The position numbers and the translations under genes were made by a program. A DNA stretch of 42,140 nucleotides from Aphanothece sp. CMT-3BRIN-NPC111 (GTDB taxonomy: Bacteria > Cyanobacteriota > Cyanobacteriia > Cyanobacteriales > JAHHGU01), in NCBI GenBank assembly GCA_019359765.1, contig JAHHGU010000049.1, forward strand, positions 1 through 42,140, read 5' to 3'. The number at the start of each line of letters is the position of its first letter. Positions within the stretch are counted from its first letter, which is position 1. Shown piece by piece: positions 32,700 to 41,494 of this stretch. Under the pieces are notes generated by a model, which ran no database searches, was not told the DNA's origin, and saw nothing but the letters and a program-made list of their open reading frames with translations.

Positions 32700-32906
32700 C
32701 TGCGGAACCTCATTAGTTGTTAGTTGTTAGTGGGGGAATCGCACAACTTTTCGCCTCATCAATAAAGAGGATTATTTAATCAGACTTGATATCTGTAGAG
32801 ATAGTTTCTAGATATATAGCAGTTGCCTTGTCTGGTGCTTGACAATCGATCTCACCCCCATGCACCCGGAACTGCTGCTCTCACTTGTAACTGCCTAAAA
32901 GCTAAA

Positions 32907-32938
32907 AGTAGGGGCACGGGCACTGCCGTGCCCCTACT
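32907..32938 (-). terminator. Terminator-like palindrome after rsmI
   Basis: Thirteen-bp arms (32907-32919 and 32926-32938, GTAGGGGCACGG type) enclose a six-base loop. They are followed on the minus strand by TTTTAGCTTTT. It lies 17 bp past the rsmI stop and fits an intrinsic terminator, built from a common cyanobacterial palindromic repeat. Confidence 0.6.
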
Positions 32939-32954
32939 GAAGGATTGCTAGAAA

Positions 32955-33851
32955 TCAACTTAACTCAGACCTGGTTTTGATATCATCCACTTCAGGTATG
33001 CTAGAACCCGGAATTTCCAGAGCTAGTTGATATATTTGGCGGCGGGGTAGAGAGGTTACTTTTGCTAACTGGCGACTGGCTTGCGATCGCGATAATCCCT
33101 GAGTAAACAGCTGTTGCAACTCGCTTTTGAGAGCTTCTTCTGACACCACTGGTGCCGTTAGTTGGGCACCGGCAAGCACAAGGGTAAATTCTCCCTGAGG
33201 TTCGCGCTCTTGATAATGAGCGATCGCATCTTTAATTGTGCCTCGCCAGAACTCCTCATGCAATTTAGTTAGTTCCCGCGCCAGCACCAGCTGCCGCTCT
33301 TCTCCAATTAAAGATGCTAAGTCTTGCAAAGTTTGTCGCAGTCTGTGGGGAGATTCGTAAAAAATTACTGTCCGCGTTTCGCTGATCAGGGCTTCCAATC
33401 GATCTCGCCGCTGTTGCCCTTTCGGCGGTAGAAATCCTTCAAACACGAATTTATCGGTGGGTAGTCCAGCAGCACTTAGTGCCGTGATGCTAGCAGTGGG
33501 GCCGGGAATCGGCACCACGGGCACACCAGCATCAATGCAGGCTTTTACTAAGTGGTATCCTGGGTCAGAAATTAAGGGCATACCGGCATCTGTAACCAGA
33601 GCGATCGCATCACCTTGACTTAGTTTCTCCAACAACTCAGGAACGCGCTGCTGCTGATTGTGTTCGTGATAGCTCACTTGGGGAGTCTTAATTTGAAAAT
33701 GTTGCAATAACTTCCCCGTGTGGCGCGTATCTTCAGCTGCAATAACATCCACCGTTTGCAAAATCCGCACCGCCCGAAAAGTCATATCTTCCAGGTTGCC
33801 AATCGGGGTTCCTACCAGGTAAAGCGTTCCAGTATTAGAAGTACTCTGCAT
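32955..33851 (-). CDS. rsmI: 16S rRNA (cytidine1402-2'-O)-methyltransferase
   Basis: The 298-residue tetrapyrrole-methylase-fold enzyme methylates the ribose of C1402 in the 30S decoding centre. Family motifs include LYLVGTPIGNLEDMTFRA at the N-terminus, DVIAAEDTRHTGKLL, GMPLISDPGYHLV, VVPIPGPTASITALSAAGLP and FEGFLPPKGQQRR. The C-terminal basic helical part (SRSQASRQLAKVTSLPRRQIY) is also typical. Length is normal. No operon partner is adjacent. A palindromic terminator follows. Confidence 0.96.
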   Translation of the reverse strand: MQSTSNTGTLYLVGTPIGNLEDMTFRAVRILQTVDVIAAEDTRHTGKLLQHFQIKTPQVSYHEHNQQQRVPELLEKLSQGDAIALVTDAGMPLISDPGYHLVKACIDAGVPVVPIPGPTASITALSAAGLPTDKFVFEGFLPPKGQQRRDRLEALISETRTVIFYESPHRLRQTLQDLASLIGEERQLVLARELTKLHEEFWRGTIKDAIAHYQEREPQGEFTLVLAGAQLTAPVVSEEALKSELQQLFTQGLSRSQASRQLAKVTSLPRRQIYQLALEIPGSSIPEVDDIKTRSELS

Positions 33852-34139
33852 TCCGATTTGCTATCAGCCGATTTATACTGCGGGTAATTGTAGGATTATG
33901 CCATATAGTAATCCTAAATCATTTGTGAACTTTATCTAGAGCTTTTTCCTTCGTGCCTTTGCGTCTTTGTGGTTCATTAGAAAAGTCTTTTTCACAAATC
34001 AAAGAGGATTGCTAGATCACGTTTGGTTGAATACTTATCTTATTCTGTTACTATTCGCTTGTGAATAACTACGCTCCCACTGACAAAACACGACTTTTAA
34101 ACTAAGAAATTAAACAAACTTGATATTAGGAATATAGTT

Positions 34140-36431
34140 CTAATAAGGATAGTGCTTTTGGCTTAATTGCTTTTCCGATCTGAAACTGGATGCGACCGAC
34201 AACAAGCGGGGAGGTGCAATGCCATCTCCCTGGGCATAGTCCACCCCAATATCTCTTACCTTATCTAAAATCGAGTCGTTGGCAACAAATTTGGCGATCG
34301 TTTGAAGATCCATCACATGACCAATTTGGTTAATCGCCTTCACCATTGCATAAGTAATCGAGTCATCTGCGATATCTTGAATTAACTCTCCAGTAATTTT
34401 CAAGTAATCGACAGGTAGATGCTTAAGATAAGCAAAAGATGATATGCTGCTGCCAAAATCGTCTAAAGCAAAGCGGCAGCCGAGAGCTTTAATATTTTGC
34501 AGCAGTTGAGCCACTTGGCTCATATGGCTAATGGCGACAGTTTCCGGAATCTCGAAGCATATTAGCTGCGGTGGAACTTGGAAGGTAGCGAACTGCTCGG
34601 TTAGAAATTCTGTGAAATCGTCGTCTTTAACACTAGATGCAGAGAGGTTAATTGTATATAAACCACGGCTGCGGATTTCCCGACTATGCTGGCTGAGCAT
34701 AGCAAACACGGCGTGAATCACCCACCGGTCAATGGTGGGCATCAGGTTATAGCGTTCAGCTACAGGAAGAAAGGTCATTGCTGGGATTTCCTCGCCATTC
34801 TCGTCTATCAAGCGCAGGAGGATTTCGTTATATTGCTTGCTAGCCTGGGAGGAAGCCAGCGGTATGATGGGTTGGTAGTAGAGGCGGAACTGATTGTTGG
34901 CGATCGCATTCTTAATTCGCGCTACCCATTGCACTTCGCTATGCTGCTGCGCCAGTTCTTTATCCTCAGCCTGGTAGACATGGACGCAATTGCGCCCCCG
35001 GTTTTTAGAAACGTAGCAAGCTGCGTCAGCTTCATTCAAAACGCTCTCTAGACTGTAACTCTGGGCGTTAATAGCTACCAACCCGATACTGACACCAATA
35101 CTAAAGGTTTTATCCTCCCACACAAACAGGAAAGTCTGGATATTCTCGTGCAGAGTGTTCGCCACTTGCAAACCCTTCTCTAAGGAGCATTGGTAGAGTA
35201 GCAAGGCAAACTCATCACCCCCTAGTCGTGCCAGAACATCTGTCTGGCGCACCCGGCTTTGCAAGAGGGTGCTGACTTGGCGTAGTAGTTCATCTCCAGC
35301 CGCATGACCGCAAGTATCATTGACAATCTTGAACCGATCCAGATCCAGATAACACAGTGTGTGCTGGTTATTTTGCACCTTGGCAGTAGAAACCGCCTCC
35401 TGCAACCGTTTTTCAAATTCGCGACGGTTGACCAAGCCCGTCAGCTTATCATGGCTAGCTTCCCATAAAAGCTGTTCATTTGTCTGAGCCAGTTCCGCAG
35501 TACGTTCTCCTACTAAGTCTTCCAGGTGTTCTTGGTACTGTTGTAGCGTTTTCAGAGCCTGCTTGCGTTCCGTGATATCCTCCACCATGCGAATGCCGAA
35601 TTGCGGTTGACCATTTACATCCCGCACCAAGGAAGCCGTAACCTGGCACCAAAGCAGTTGCCCATCCTTACGGAGGTAACGCTTTTCTATCTGGTAGTAG
35701 TCGCGAGAAGAAAATATTTGCCCATCCTTGCCCAGATAACGCTTCTCCACCTGGTAGGAGTCGCCAATCTTTGTTACCGGCTTTTGGCCTATATCGCAAT
35801 AGGCGGGCATATCTTTGGGATGGGCATATTCTTTAAAAGACATTCCGGGCAACTCGTTCTCGCGGTATCCCAGCATCCCCGCTAATGCTGGGTTCATTGC
35901 CAGAGTGTGCCCTTGCATATCTACGAGTTCTATCCCAATAGCTGCGCCCTCAAAAATTGATCTGAACCTCGCCTCACTATCCCGGAGTGCAGTTTCTGTA
36001 CGCTGGTGCTCAATGATTTCCTCAGCCAGCTTTTGGTTGAGATCTTCAAGTTGAGTGGCACTGGGAAGTGCTAGGGCTTGAGGAATCAAGGGAAACAGTT
36101 CTGCGGCTGTGTATAAGGAAACAATTGCAGTCAATGCTTTGAGGCTACCGGATAGCCAATACGTCGGATGCCACAGCGTCCAAACTTCCATCAGATGGGT
36201 TGTGCCACAGGCAACAATAAAAGCCCCAAACATCAAGAATATGCCTTGGAAGGGCACGTCGCGACGCTTATGGACGAAGTAGACCAGCATGATTGGAATG
36301 GAATAGTAAGCCACTGCAATCAGCGAATCCGATAGGATGTGCAACCACACCAATCCAGGCTTCCACAAATAGCAGTGCCCGTGGGGGATAAATGTTCTTG
36401 CCTCAAACAGGTTACTTAATAGTTCCATCAT
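34140..36431 (-). CDS. Ethylene-receptor-like membrane sensor with PAS-GGDEF-EAL domains
   Basis: The 763-residue protein begins with a three-helix ethylene-binding-type domain (residues 20-122). It has Asp35, Tyr42, Ile45, Pro46, Cys75 and His79 in the spacing of plant ETR1 and cyanobacterial Etr1. PAS (~150-290, with an internal 20-residue duplication), GGDEF (404-408, with upstream inhibitory-site RQTD at 395-398) and EAL domains follow. The GGDEF is intact and predicts cyclic-di-GMP synthesis. The EAL keeps EILLR (536-540) and DDFG (657-660). However, the usual IAEFVE segment reads IAKFVA (712-717), losing a key glutamate, so phosphodiesterase activity is doubtful. Confidence 0.93.
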   Translation of the reverse strand: MMELLSNLFEARTFIPHGHCYLWKPGLVWLHILSDSLIAVAYYSIPIMLVYFVHKRRDVPFQGIFLMFGAFIVACGTTHLMEVWTLWHPTYWLSGSLKALTAIVSLYTAAELFPLIPQALALPSATQLEDLNQKLAEEIIEHQRTETALRDSEARFRSIFEGAAIGIELVDMQGHTLAMNPALAGMLGYRENELPGMSFKEYAHPKDMPAYCDIGQKPVTKIGDSYQVEKRYLGKDGQIFSSRDYYQIEKRYLRKDGQLLWCQVTASLVRDVNGQPQFGIRMVEDITERKQALKTLQQYQEHLEDLVGERTAELAQTNEQLLWEASHDKLTGLVNRREFEKRLQEAVSTAKVQNNQHTLCYLDLDRFKIVNDTCGHAAGDELLRQVSTLLQSRVRQTDVLARLGGDEFALLLYQCSLEKGLQVANTLHENIQTFLFVWEDKTFSIGVSIGLVAINAQSYSLESVLNEADAACYVSKNRGRNCVHVYQAEDKELAQQHSEVQWVARIKNAIANNQFRLYYQPIIPLASSQASKQYNEILLRLIDENGEEIPAMTFLPVAERYNLMPTIDRWVIHAVFAMLSQHSREIRSRGLYTINLSASSVKDDDFTEFLTEQFATFQVPPQLICFEIPETVAISHMSQVAQLLQNIKALGCRFALDDFGSSISSFAYLKHLPVDYLKITGELIQDIADDSITYAMVKAINQIGHVMDLQTIAKFVANDSILDKVRDIGVDYAQGDGIAPPRLLSVASSFRSEKQLSQKHYPY

Positions 36432-36774
36432 TTATCGTTAGTTTTATTAAAAGTTGGGAAATTCTTTCTGGAAAAAGTTTTTTATTTTATAATCTCTCTT
36501 TAATGTATCCACTATCACAGTAGGACAAGATCAGACTTGTAGGACTTTACTTCAGGTACATTTTGAGGAATATAAGACTATCTGCCTTAGCGTTTCCGGC
36601 TAATCTATAACCAACACACGCATAGCGGCTTAGGTGGCGGGGAAAAGAAAAGAATTAATTTAGTATTGCCAGCCCCCGATTTTGGTGTCCTGGGGATAAT
36701 TCTATTATCTAAAATCGAACGACACAGCCAAAGCTGGAGGCAACACTTTTCAAACAAGGCGAGAACTATACCCA
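36432..36774. other. 343-bp divergent spacer
   Basis: Between the GGDEF-EAL sensor gene and the PfkB kinase gene nothing beyond AT-rich sequence was recognised. The promoters of both divergent genes should be here. A weak AGGCGAG at about 36759 may serve as the ribosome binding site for the PfkB kinase. Confidence 0.5.
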
Positions 36775-37638
36775 ATGGCAAAACACGGATTGTTTGTTGG
36801 CTTGATAACTTTAGATTTGCTCTACCTAGCAACAGCGCCTCCAAGCAACAACCAGAAAATAGTAGCCTCAGACTACACAGTGGCAGCGGGTGGACCGGCG
36901 ACAAATGCCGCTGTAGCCTTCAGTTACTTGAGCAATCGAGCAACGCTGCTGGGCATGGTGGGCGCGCATCCGATTACCCACCTGATTAAGGCTGATTTGG
37001 AAGATTATAAAGTCGCGATCGCAGATCTTGACTCCTCACACACTCAACCCCCGCCAGTATCCTCTATCATCATTAGCAGAGCAACGGGCGATCGCGCTGT
37101 GATCTCTATCAATGCCACCAATACCCAAATAGATAGCGATCGCCTTCCTCCCGATATTTTGCAGGGAGTTGATATCGTCCTGGTTGATGGACACCAGATG
37201 GAAATTGGATATGCAACGCTAGAGCTGGCTAAAGCAAACAACATCCCAGTTGTACTAGACGGCGGCAGTTGGAAGCCCGGTTTTGAAAGATTATTACCTT
37301 TCGTCGATTACGCCATTTGTTCTGCTAACTTTTATCCCCCTAACTGCCGCCAATCACAGGAAGTCATTGCTTATCTTTCAGCCATGGGGATTCCTCACAT
37401 AGCTATCAGTCACGGAGAAAAACCCATTGAATACCTCAGCACAGGTAACAGCGGCTATGTGCAAGTTCCCCAAATCAAAGCCGTTGATACTTTAGGGGCT
37501 GGTGACATTTTTCATGGTGCCTTCTGTCATTACATACTACGAGAAAACTTTATAGACGCTCTGGCATTAGCAGCAAAGATTGCCACTGGTTCCTGCCAAT
37601 TTTTTGGCACGCGCCAGTGGATGCAGCACAGACTTTAA
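36775..37638 (+). CDS. PfkB/ribokinase-family sugar kinase
   Basis: The 287-residue kinase has the N-terminal glycine-rich signature GGPATNAAVAFSYL (39-52) and the C-terminal active-site signature DTLGAGDIFHGAF (238-250), with catalytic Asp244. Between them lie lid strands and an ATP-binding region (VDGHQ, LDGGSWK). Substrate could be a sugar or nucleoside; the motif set does not separate them. It is slightly shorter than ribokinase. The gene is alone on the plus strand and is followed by a TTTTGAG tandem repeat and a solo transposon end. Confidence 0.88.
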   Translation: MAKHGLFVGLITLDLLYLATAPPSNNQKIVASDYTVAAGGPATNAAVAFSYLSNRATLLGMVGAHPITHLIKADLEDYKVAIADLDSSHTQPPPVSSIIISRATGDRAVISINATNTQIDSDRLPPDILQGVDIVLVDGHQMEIGYATLELAKANNIPVVLDGGSWKPGFERLLPFVDYAICSANFYPPNCRQSQEVIAYLSAMGIPHIAISHGEKPIEYLSTGNSGYVQVPQIKAVDTLGAGDIFHGAFCHYILRENFIDALALAAKIATGSCQFFGTRQWMQHRL

Positions 37639-37639
37639 T

Positions 37640-37665
37640 AGTTTTGAGTTTTGAGTTTTGAGTTG
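37640..37665. repeat. TTTTGAG heptanucleotide tandem repeat
   Basis: Three units of the heptamer TTTTGAG follow the PfkB kinase stop. Such short tandemly repeated repetitive sequences are typical of heterocystous and other filamentous cyanobacteria. Confidence 0.6.
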
Positions 37666-37676
37666 AATTTTTATAT

Positions 37677-37721
37677 GTGACATCTTCCCACACCGTAATC
37701 TTTGATTCGGTGTGGGCTTCC
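37677..37721 (-). mobile_element. Solo right end of an IS200/IS605-type element
   Basis: Read on the minus strand: GAAGC, then a hairpin CCCACACCG/CGGTGTGGG (arms 37708-37716 and 37687-37695) with an inner ATC/GAT step, then GAAGATGTCAC ending at 37677. Layout and end match the right ends at 28256-28304 and 11652-11696. No matching left end or tnpB is found within the next several hundred bases upstream on that strand. Confidence 0.6.
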
Positions 37722-37793
37722 TCAAATCACTTTGAGGCGTTCCTAGTTCCTCTCTTATACTGACAACTGAGAGCAAACAGCCGTGTAGATTAT

Positions 37794-38438
37794 CTATTGC
37801 AGATCTTCACGGGTAGATTTTACCTTTGCTTTGGCCTTGGAAGCACTGCGCCGCAGGGCTTGCAGTCGCGTTTCGTATCTGTTCCGCTGACGCCGATTGG
37901 GAGTTTGCTCAACCAAAGTTTTCAAGGCACTACCGAGACTTTTGTAAGCGTTGGGAAGCGAGTAACCAAAGCGTTGGGCAAGTGCGATCGCTTTCTCGTC
38001 TGCTTCCGTTGCTTCCTTCAAAGTACGCTCCCCATTATTTTTTTGGTAGATGCGATAGCCTGAAAAGCCACATAGCACCAAAGCTAAGAACAGCAGCAAG
38101 ATATCCTGCACCCAGAGTTCACCTACAGCCCCGCCTAAACCAATGGCAAGCGCCGCCATTTCCCAGCCTTCTCTAGGGATAGAGTCGTTTTGAATCCGGG
38201 CGACTTCGTGCCAAAACAGCAAGTTGCGCTGGTCTAGCGCTAGTTGATCCCATTTCACCAAGTCAATTTGAATCTCAACCTGGTCTTTGCCAATTTCTTC
38301 ACAGCGGATTAGTTGGGGATTCACTTCCATGCTTCCCTCGACTGTTACCCAGCTTTGCAATTCTGGCGGCAACAAGCTTTTCAAACGCCGGAGTTCACTC
38401 ATATCGGCTTTAGCAGAGGAGGTTATATACGATGTCAT
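37794..38438 (-). CDS. DUF3318 family membrane protein
   Basis: This 214-residue cyanobacterial protein has the conserved start SELRRLKSLLPPELQSWV and the segment LDQRNLLFWHEVARIQ. The latter contains a His-Glu pair reminiscent of a minimal metal site, though unproven. A hydrophobic segment (about 94-130, one long or two short membrane helices) is followed by a very basic C-terminal helix (RRQRNRYETRLQALRRSA). The family is essentially restricted to cyanobacteria and its function is unknown. Confidence 0.85.
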   Translation of the reverse strand: MTSYITSSAKADMSELRRLKSLLPPELQSWVTVEGSMEVNPQLIRCEEIGKDQVEIQIDLVKWDQLALDQRNLLFWHEVARIQNDSIPREGWEMAALAIGLGGAVGELWVQDILLLFLALVLCGFSGYRIYQKNNGERTLKEATEADEKAIALAQRFGYSLPNAYKSLGSALKTLVEQTPNRRQRNRYETRLQALRRSASKAKAKVKSTREDLQ

Positions 38439-38587
38439 AGATCCGGCTCCAACAGGTTTTGAATAATAAACAAGTCTTGTGAGTATTGTAACGGCGACTC
38501 AAGCCGCCTGTACAACTTGATAGGAAGGAAGAATTAATATCTGGATTTATAGCTAAAACCCAGATGGGACGTACAACGTTCTAGTCT

Positions 38588-38616
38588 GTAGAGACGTTCC
38601 GCCGGAACGTCTCTAC
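38588..38616. repeat. Perfect GTAGAGACGTTCC palindrome
   Basis: Thirteen-bp arms (38588-38600, 38604-38616) enclose a three-base GCC loop. GTAGAGACGTT palindromes are among the commonest dispersed repeats of cyanobacterial genomes. The site lies between two minus-strand genes and lacks a T-run on that strand, so it is not called a terminator. Confidence 0.6.
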
Positions 38617-38700
38617 TTTGTGGCGGTTGTTCAAAAAGAAAGTATCAAACCAAAATTTGGTATAAGTCCCGCTCAAAAAACTCCCAGGGATATCCCCTCC

Positions 38701-39687
38701 TCAAGCGTTAGCTAGGGCGGGGTAATTGAGCGTATGGCGGTTGTGTGGCGTATCCAAATCAATCACTGGACCTTTGGGAACAATACGAGTCGGATTGATC
38801 TTGTCATGGCTCTTGTAGTAGTGCCGTTTGATGTGGTCAAGGTTGCAAGTTTCCTTAACCCCTGGCAGTTGGTAGAGTTCCTTAAAGTAGTTCCAGATAT
38901 GGGGATAATCCCAAAGATGGCGTAAGTTGCATTTGAAGTGACCGTAGTAGACAGCATCAAAGCGCAACAAAGTTGTGAACAAACACCAGTCTGCTTCTGT
39001 AATGCGATCGCCACATAAGTATCGTTGTTGGCTTAACACCCCATCCCAGCGATCCAAAGCATTGAATAAATCTGTTACTCCTTCCTCATAGGCTGCCTGA
39101 GTAGTAGCGAATCCAGCCCGGTATACACCATTATTAATCGGTTGATAGATAGCGTCGATAGTCTGGTCAACGACTTCCCGCAAATCCTCAGGATAGAAGT
39201 TCACATCTGACTTAGCCAAAGCCTCAAACTCAGTATCGAACATCCGGATGATCTCACGGGATTCATTATTAACAATCGTCCCGGTTTCTTTATCCCAAAG
39301 CACTGGAACAGTTACCCGTCCTTCATAATGTGAATCTGCTTTAAGATAGATTTCCCAGAGGTAACGCGCACCATTAACAGTATCGGGAATACAGCCCGGT
39401 TCGTTGGAGAATTCCCAACTGTTGTCATATATCTCTGGGTGGACAACTGAAAGACCGATCGCTTCTTCTAGCCCCTTCAACTTCCGCATAATTGCGGTTC
39501 GCTGCGCCCAAGGACAAGCCCAGGAGATATAGAGATGATAGCGACCCGATTCAGCTTTAAAGCCACTAGAGCCATCAGCTGTAATTTTGTTGTGGAAAGT
39601 TGTCCCTGGTCGAATAAATTTTCCTTGCGAATCTTCTTGCTCGCGTTCAGATACCCACTTCCCATTAACGAGGAGACCTAAACCCAT
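38701..39687 (-). CDS. Glutathionyl-hydroquinone reductase (ECM4/YqjG type)
   Basis: The 328-residue Xi-class glutathione transferase reduces glutathionyl-hydroquinones. The catalytic cysteine is Cys58 in the SWACPWAQR motif. The family-specific segments VVHPEIYDNSWEF, TVPVLWDKETGTIVNNES (thioredoxin-fold cis-Pro and Glu-Ser), YPEDLREVVDQ and INNGVYRAGFA are all present. The helical C-terminal domain contains LCGDRITEADWCLFTTLLRFD. Length is normal for the class. Likely a cytosolic detoxification enzyme. No operon partner. Confidence 0.94.
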   Translation of the reverse strand: MGLGLLVNGKWVSEREQEDSQGKFIRPGTTFHNKITADGSSGFKAESGRYHLYISWACPWAQRTAIMRKLKGLEEAIGLSVVHPEIYDNSWEFSNEPGCIPDTVNGARYLWEIYLKADSHYEGRVTVPVLWDKETGTIVNNESREIIRMFDTEFEALAKSDVNFYPEDLREVVDQTIDAIYQPINNGVYRAGFATTQAAYEEGVTDLFNALDRWDGVLSQQRYLCGDRITEADWCLFTTLLRFDAVYYGHFKCNLRHLWDYPHIWNYFKELYQLPGVKETCNLDHIKRHYYKSHDKINPTRIVPKGPVIDLDTPHNRHTLNYPALANA

Positions 39688-40086
39688 AACTACCTCTTTT
39701 TAGTTCCTATTTCCCATTATCCATAGGTGCAAGATATTCAGGCAAAAGTTGCGATCGCACTACAAAAGGGCGGCTAAGGTGCCAGGTAGCTAACTATTAA
39801 AAAATAATGCTGTGTCTGTGGGATAAAAAGACTGATATCTATTTTTAATTTTAGATCTGGCTTTTTAATAAATTCTGGGTCAAGATTGCCCCAAAGCGCA
39901 ATCTAGTAAAAAACCGGGATTGATCGGGGAAATTTTCTCTTGTTGTTCAAGGGTTCTGAAGAGAGCATATATAGAAGGAGCGATCGCTTTTCTGTGGCTA
40001 AACTAGCCTGAAATGCGATCGCACTTCTACTTAGCTGAAAAACTCAGAACACATACCCCGCCAATGCGAACTCGCGCTCTTTATAG
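39688..40086. other. 399-bp spacer with three HIP1 octamers
   Basis: GCGATCGC occurs at 39751-39758, 39980-39987 and 40015-40022. The region should contain the promoter of the reductase gene (minus strand) and the end of the pntAB transcript. No clear hairpin with T-run and no gene was found. Confidence 0.55.
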
Positions 40087-41484
40087 TTAGCGCAGTTGGC
40101 TGAGAATAGCATCGAGGTTTTTCTTGGCATCGCCAAATAGCATACGTGTGTTGTCCTTATAGAACAGGGGATTGTCTACCCCAGCGTAGCCGCTGGACAT
40201 ACTGCGCTTCATCACGACAGCGGTGCTAGACTTCCACACTTCAAGTACAGGCATACCAGCAATAGGGCTACCTGGATCGTCCAAAGCGCTGGGGTTGACT
40301 ATGTCGTTGGCACCAATAACCAGCACCGCATCAGTTGTCGGGAAGTCCTCATTGATCTCGTCCATTTCCAGGACGATATCGTAGGGTACATTGGCCTCTG
40401 CTAAAAGTACATTCATATGTCCAGGTAGGCGACCAGCTACGGGATGGATACCAAACCGAACATGCACACCCAAATCGCGCAGGATCTTGATCACCTCTGA
40501 TAGAGAGTGCTGTGCTTGAGCCACTGCCATGCCGTAGCCAGGGACGATAATTACGCTCTTAGCCTCGCGCATGATTTTGACAGTTTCTTCAATTGTCGTC
40601 GAGGTCACGTCGCCCGCAGGCTCGGCACTGGCTGAGGTTGCGGTTGCTCCCGCTTCCGCTCCAAAGCCACCCAGGATCACGCTGAGGAACGAGCGGTTCA
40701 TCGCCTTACACATAATGTAGCTGAGGATAGCGCCGCTACTGCCCACAAGCGCACCTGTAATAATCAGCAGGTCATTGGACAGCATGAAGCCAGCCGCCGC
40801 TGCCGCCCATCCAGAGTAGCTGTTGAGCATGGAGATCACAACTGGCATATCAGCACCGCCGATTGCCATGACCAGATTAATGCCCAAGACTGAGGCTAGA
40901 GCTGTAACAATCAATAACGGTTGCAGCCCGCTGTACCCAGTTGCACCCAGGAACTGGAAACCAAGCCACACACAAGCGCCGACTATGCCCAGATTGATTA
41001 AGTGGCGTGCGGGCAGGAGCAGGGCTTTGCTACCAATAATCCCCCGCAGTTTTCCAAAGGCAATTATCGAGCCGGTGAAGGTAATTGCGCCGATAAATAC
41101 GCCCACAAAGATCTCGACAGAGTGGATTGTGGCTTCGACACCTATTAGAGATTGATCTGGTTCGAGGTAGTTGGCAATGCCGACTAAAACAGCGGCAGCA
41201 CCGACAAAGCTATGCAAAATCGCCACCAGTTCTGGCATTGAGGTCATTGCCACGCGAGCCGCTACGCTCGCGCCAATTAAGACTCCTGGAAGTACGACAG
41301 CCGCCAGCACGCCGTACTCATTTAAACTTTTGCCGAAAGTAGTTGCCGCGATCGCAATTAGCATCCCCACAATGCCGTAGATGTTACCCTTGCGTGCGGT
41401 TTCTTGATTGGATAGAGCCGCCAGACTGAGGATAAATAAGGCACTGGCTGCAATATATGCAACCGTCACTAAGCTATTGGTCAT
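40087..41484 (-). CDS. pntB: NAD(P) transhydrogenase subunit beta
   Basis: The 465-residue protein has about nine membrane helices in the first ~270 residues. The NADP(H)-binding domain III (from ~290) has VIIVPGYGMAVAQAQH, FGIHPVAGRLPGHMNVLLAEANVPYD, DAVLVIGANDIVNP and KRSMSSGYAGVDNPLF. With PntA it couples proton translocation to hydride transfer between NADH and NADP+. In cyanobacteria it sits in the thylakoid membrane. Its start follows the pntA stop by only 10 bp, so the two are one operon. Confidence 0.97.
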   Translation of the reverse strand: MTNSLVTVAYIAASALFILSLAALSNQETARKGNIYGIVGMLIAIAATTFGKSLNEYGVLAAVVLPGVLIGASVAARVAMTSMPELVAILHSFVGAAAVLVGIANYLEPDQSLIGVEATIHSVEIFVGVFIGAITFTGSIIAFGKLRGIIGSKALLLPARHLINLGIVGACVWLGFQFLGATGYSGLQPLLIVTALASVLGINLVMAIGGADMPVVISMLNSYSGWAAAAAGFMLSNDLLIITGALVGSSGAILSYIMCKAMNRSFLSVILGGFGAEAGATATSASAEPAGDVTSTTIEETVKIMREAKSVIIVPGYGMAVAQAQHSLSEVIKILRDLGVHVRFGIHPVAGRLPGHMNVLLAEANVPYDIVLEMDEINEDFPTTDAVLVIGANDIVNPSALDDPGSPIAGMPVLEVWKSSTAVVMKRSMSSGYAGVDNPLFYKDNTRMLFGDAKKNLDAILSQLR

Positions 41485-41494
41485 ACTTGAACTC

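Noticed and set aside
33900..34000. CTTCGTGCCTTTGCGTCTTTGTGGTTC-like sequence
   Set aside because: A common cyanobacterial intergenic repeat. No gene or structure of its own was seen.
36605..36989. Overlapping short frames upstream of and within the PfkB kinase start
   Set aside because: They overlap the well-supported kinase gene in other frames and show no protein-like pattern.
38588..38616. Terminator for the hydroquinone reductase gene
   Set aside because: The palindrome is perfect but has no T-run on the minus strand. Better treated as a dispersed repeat.
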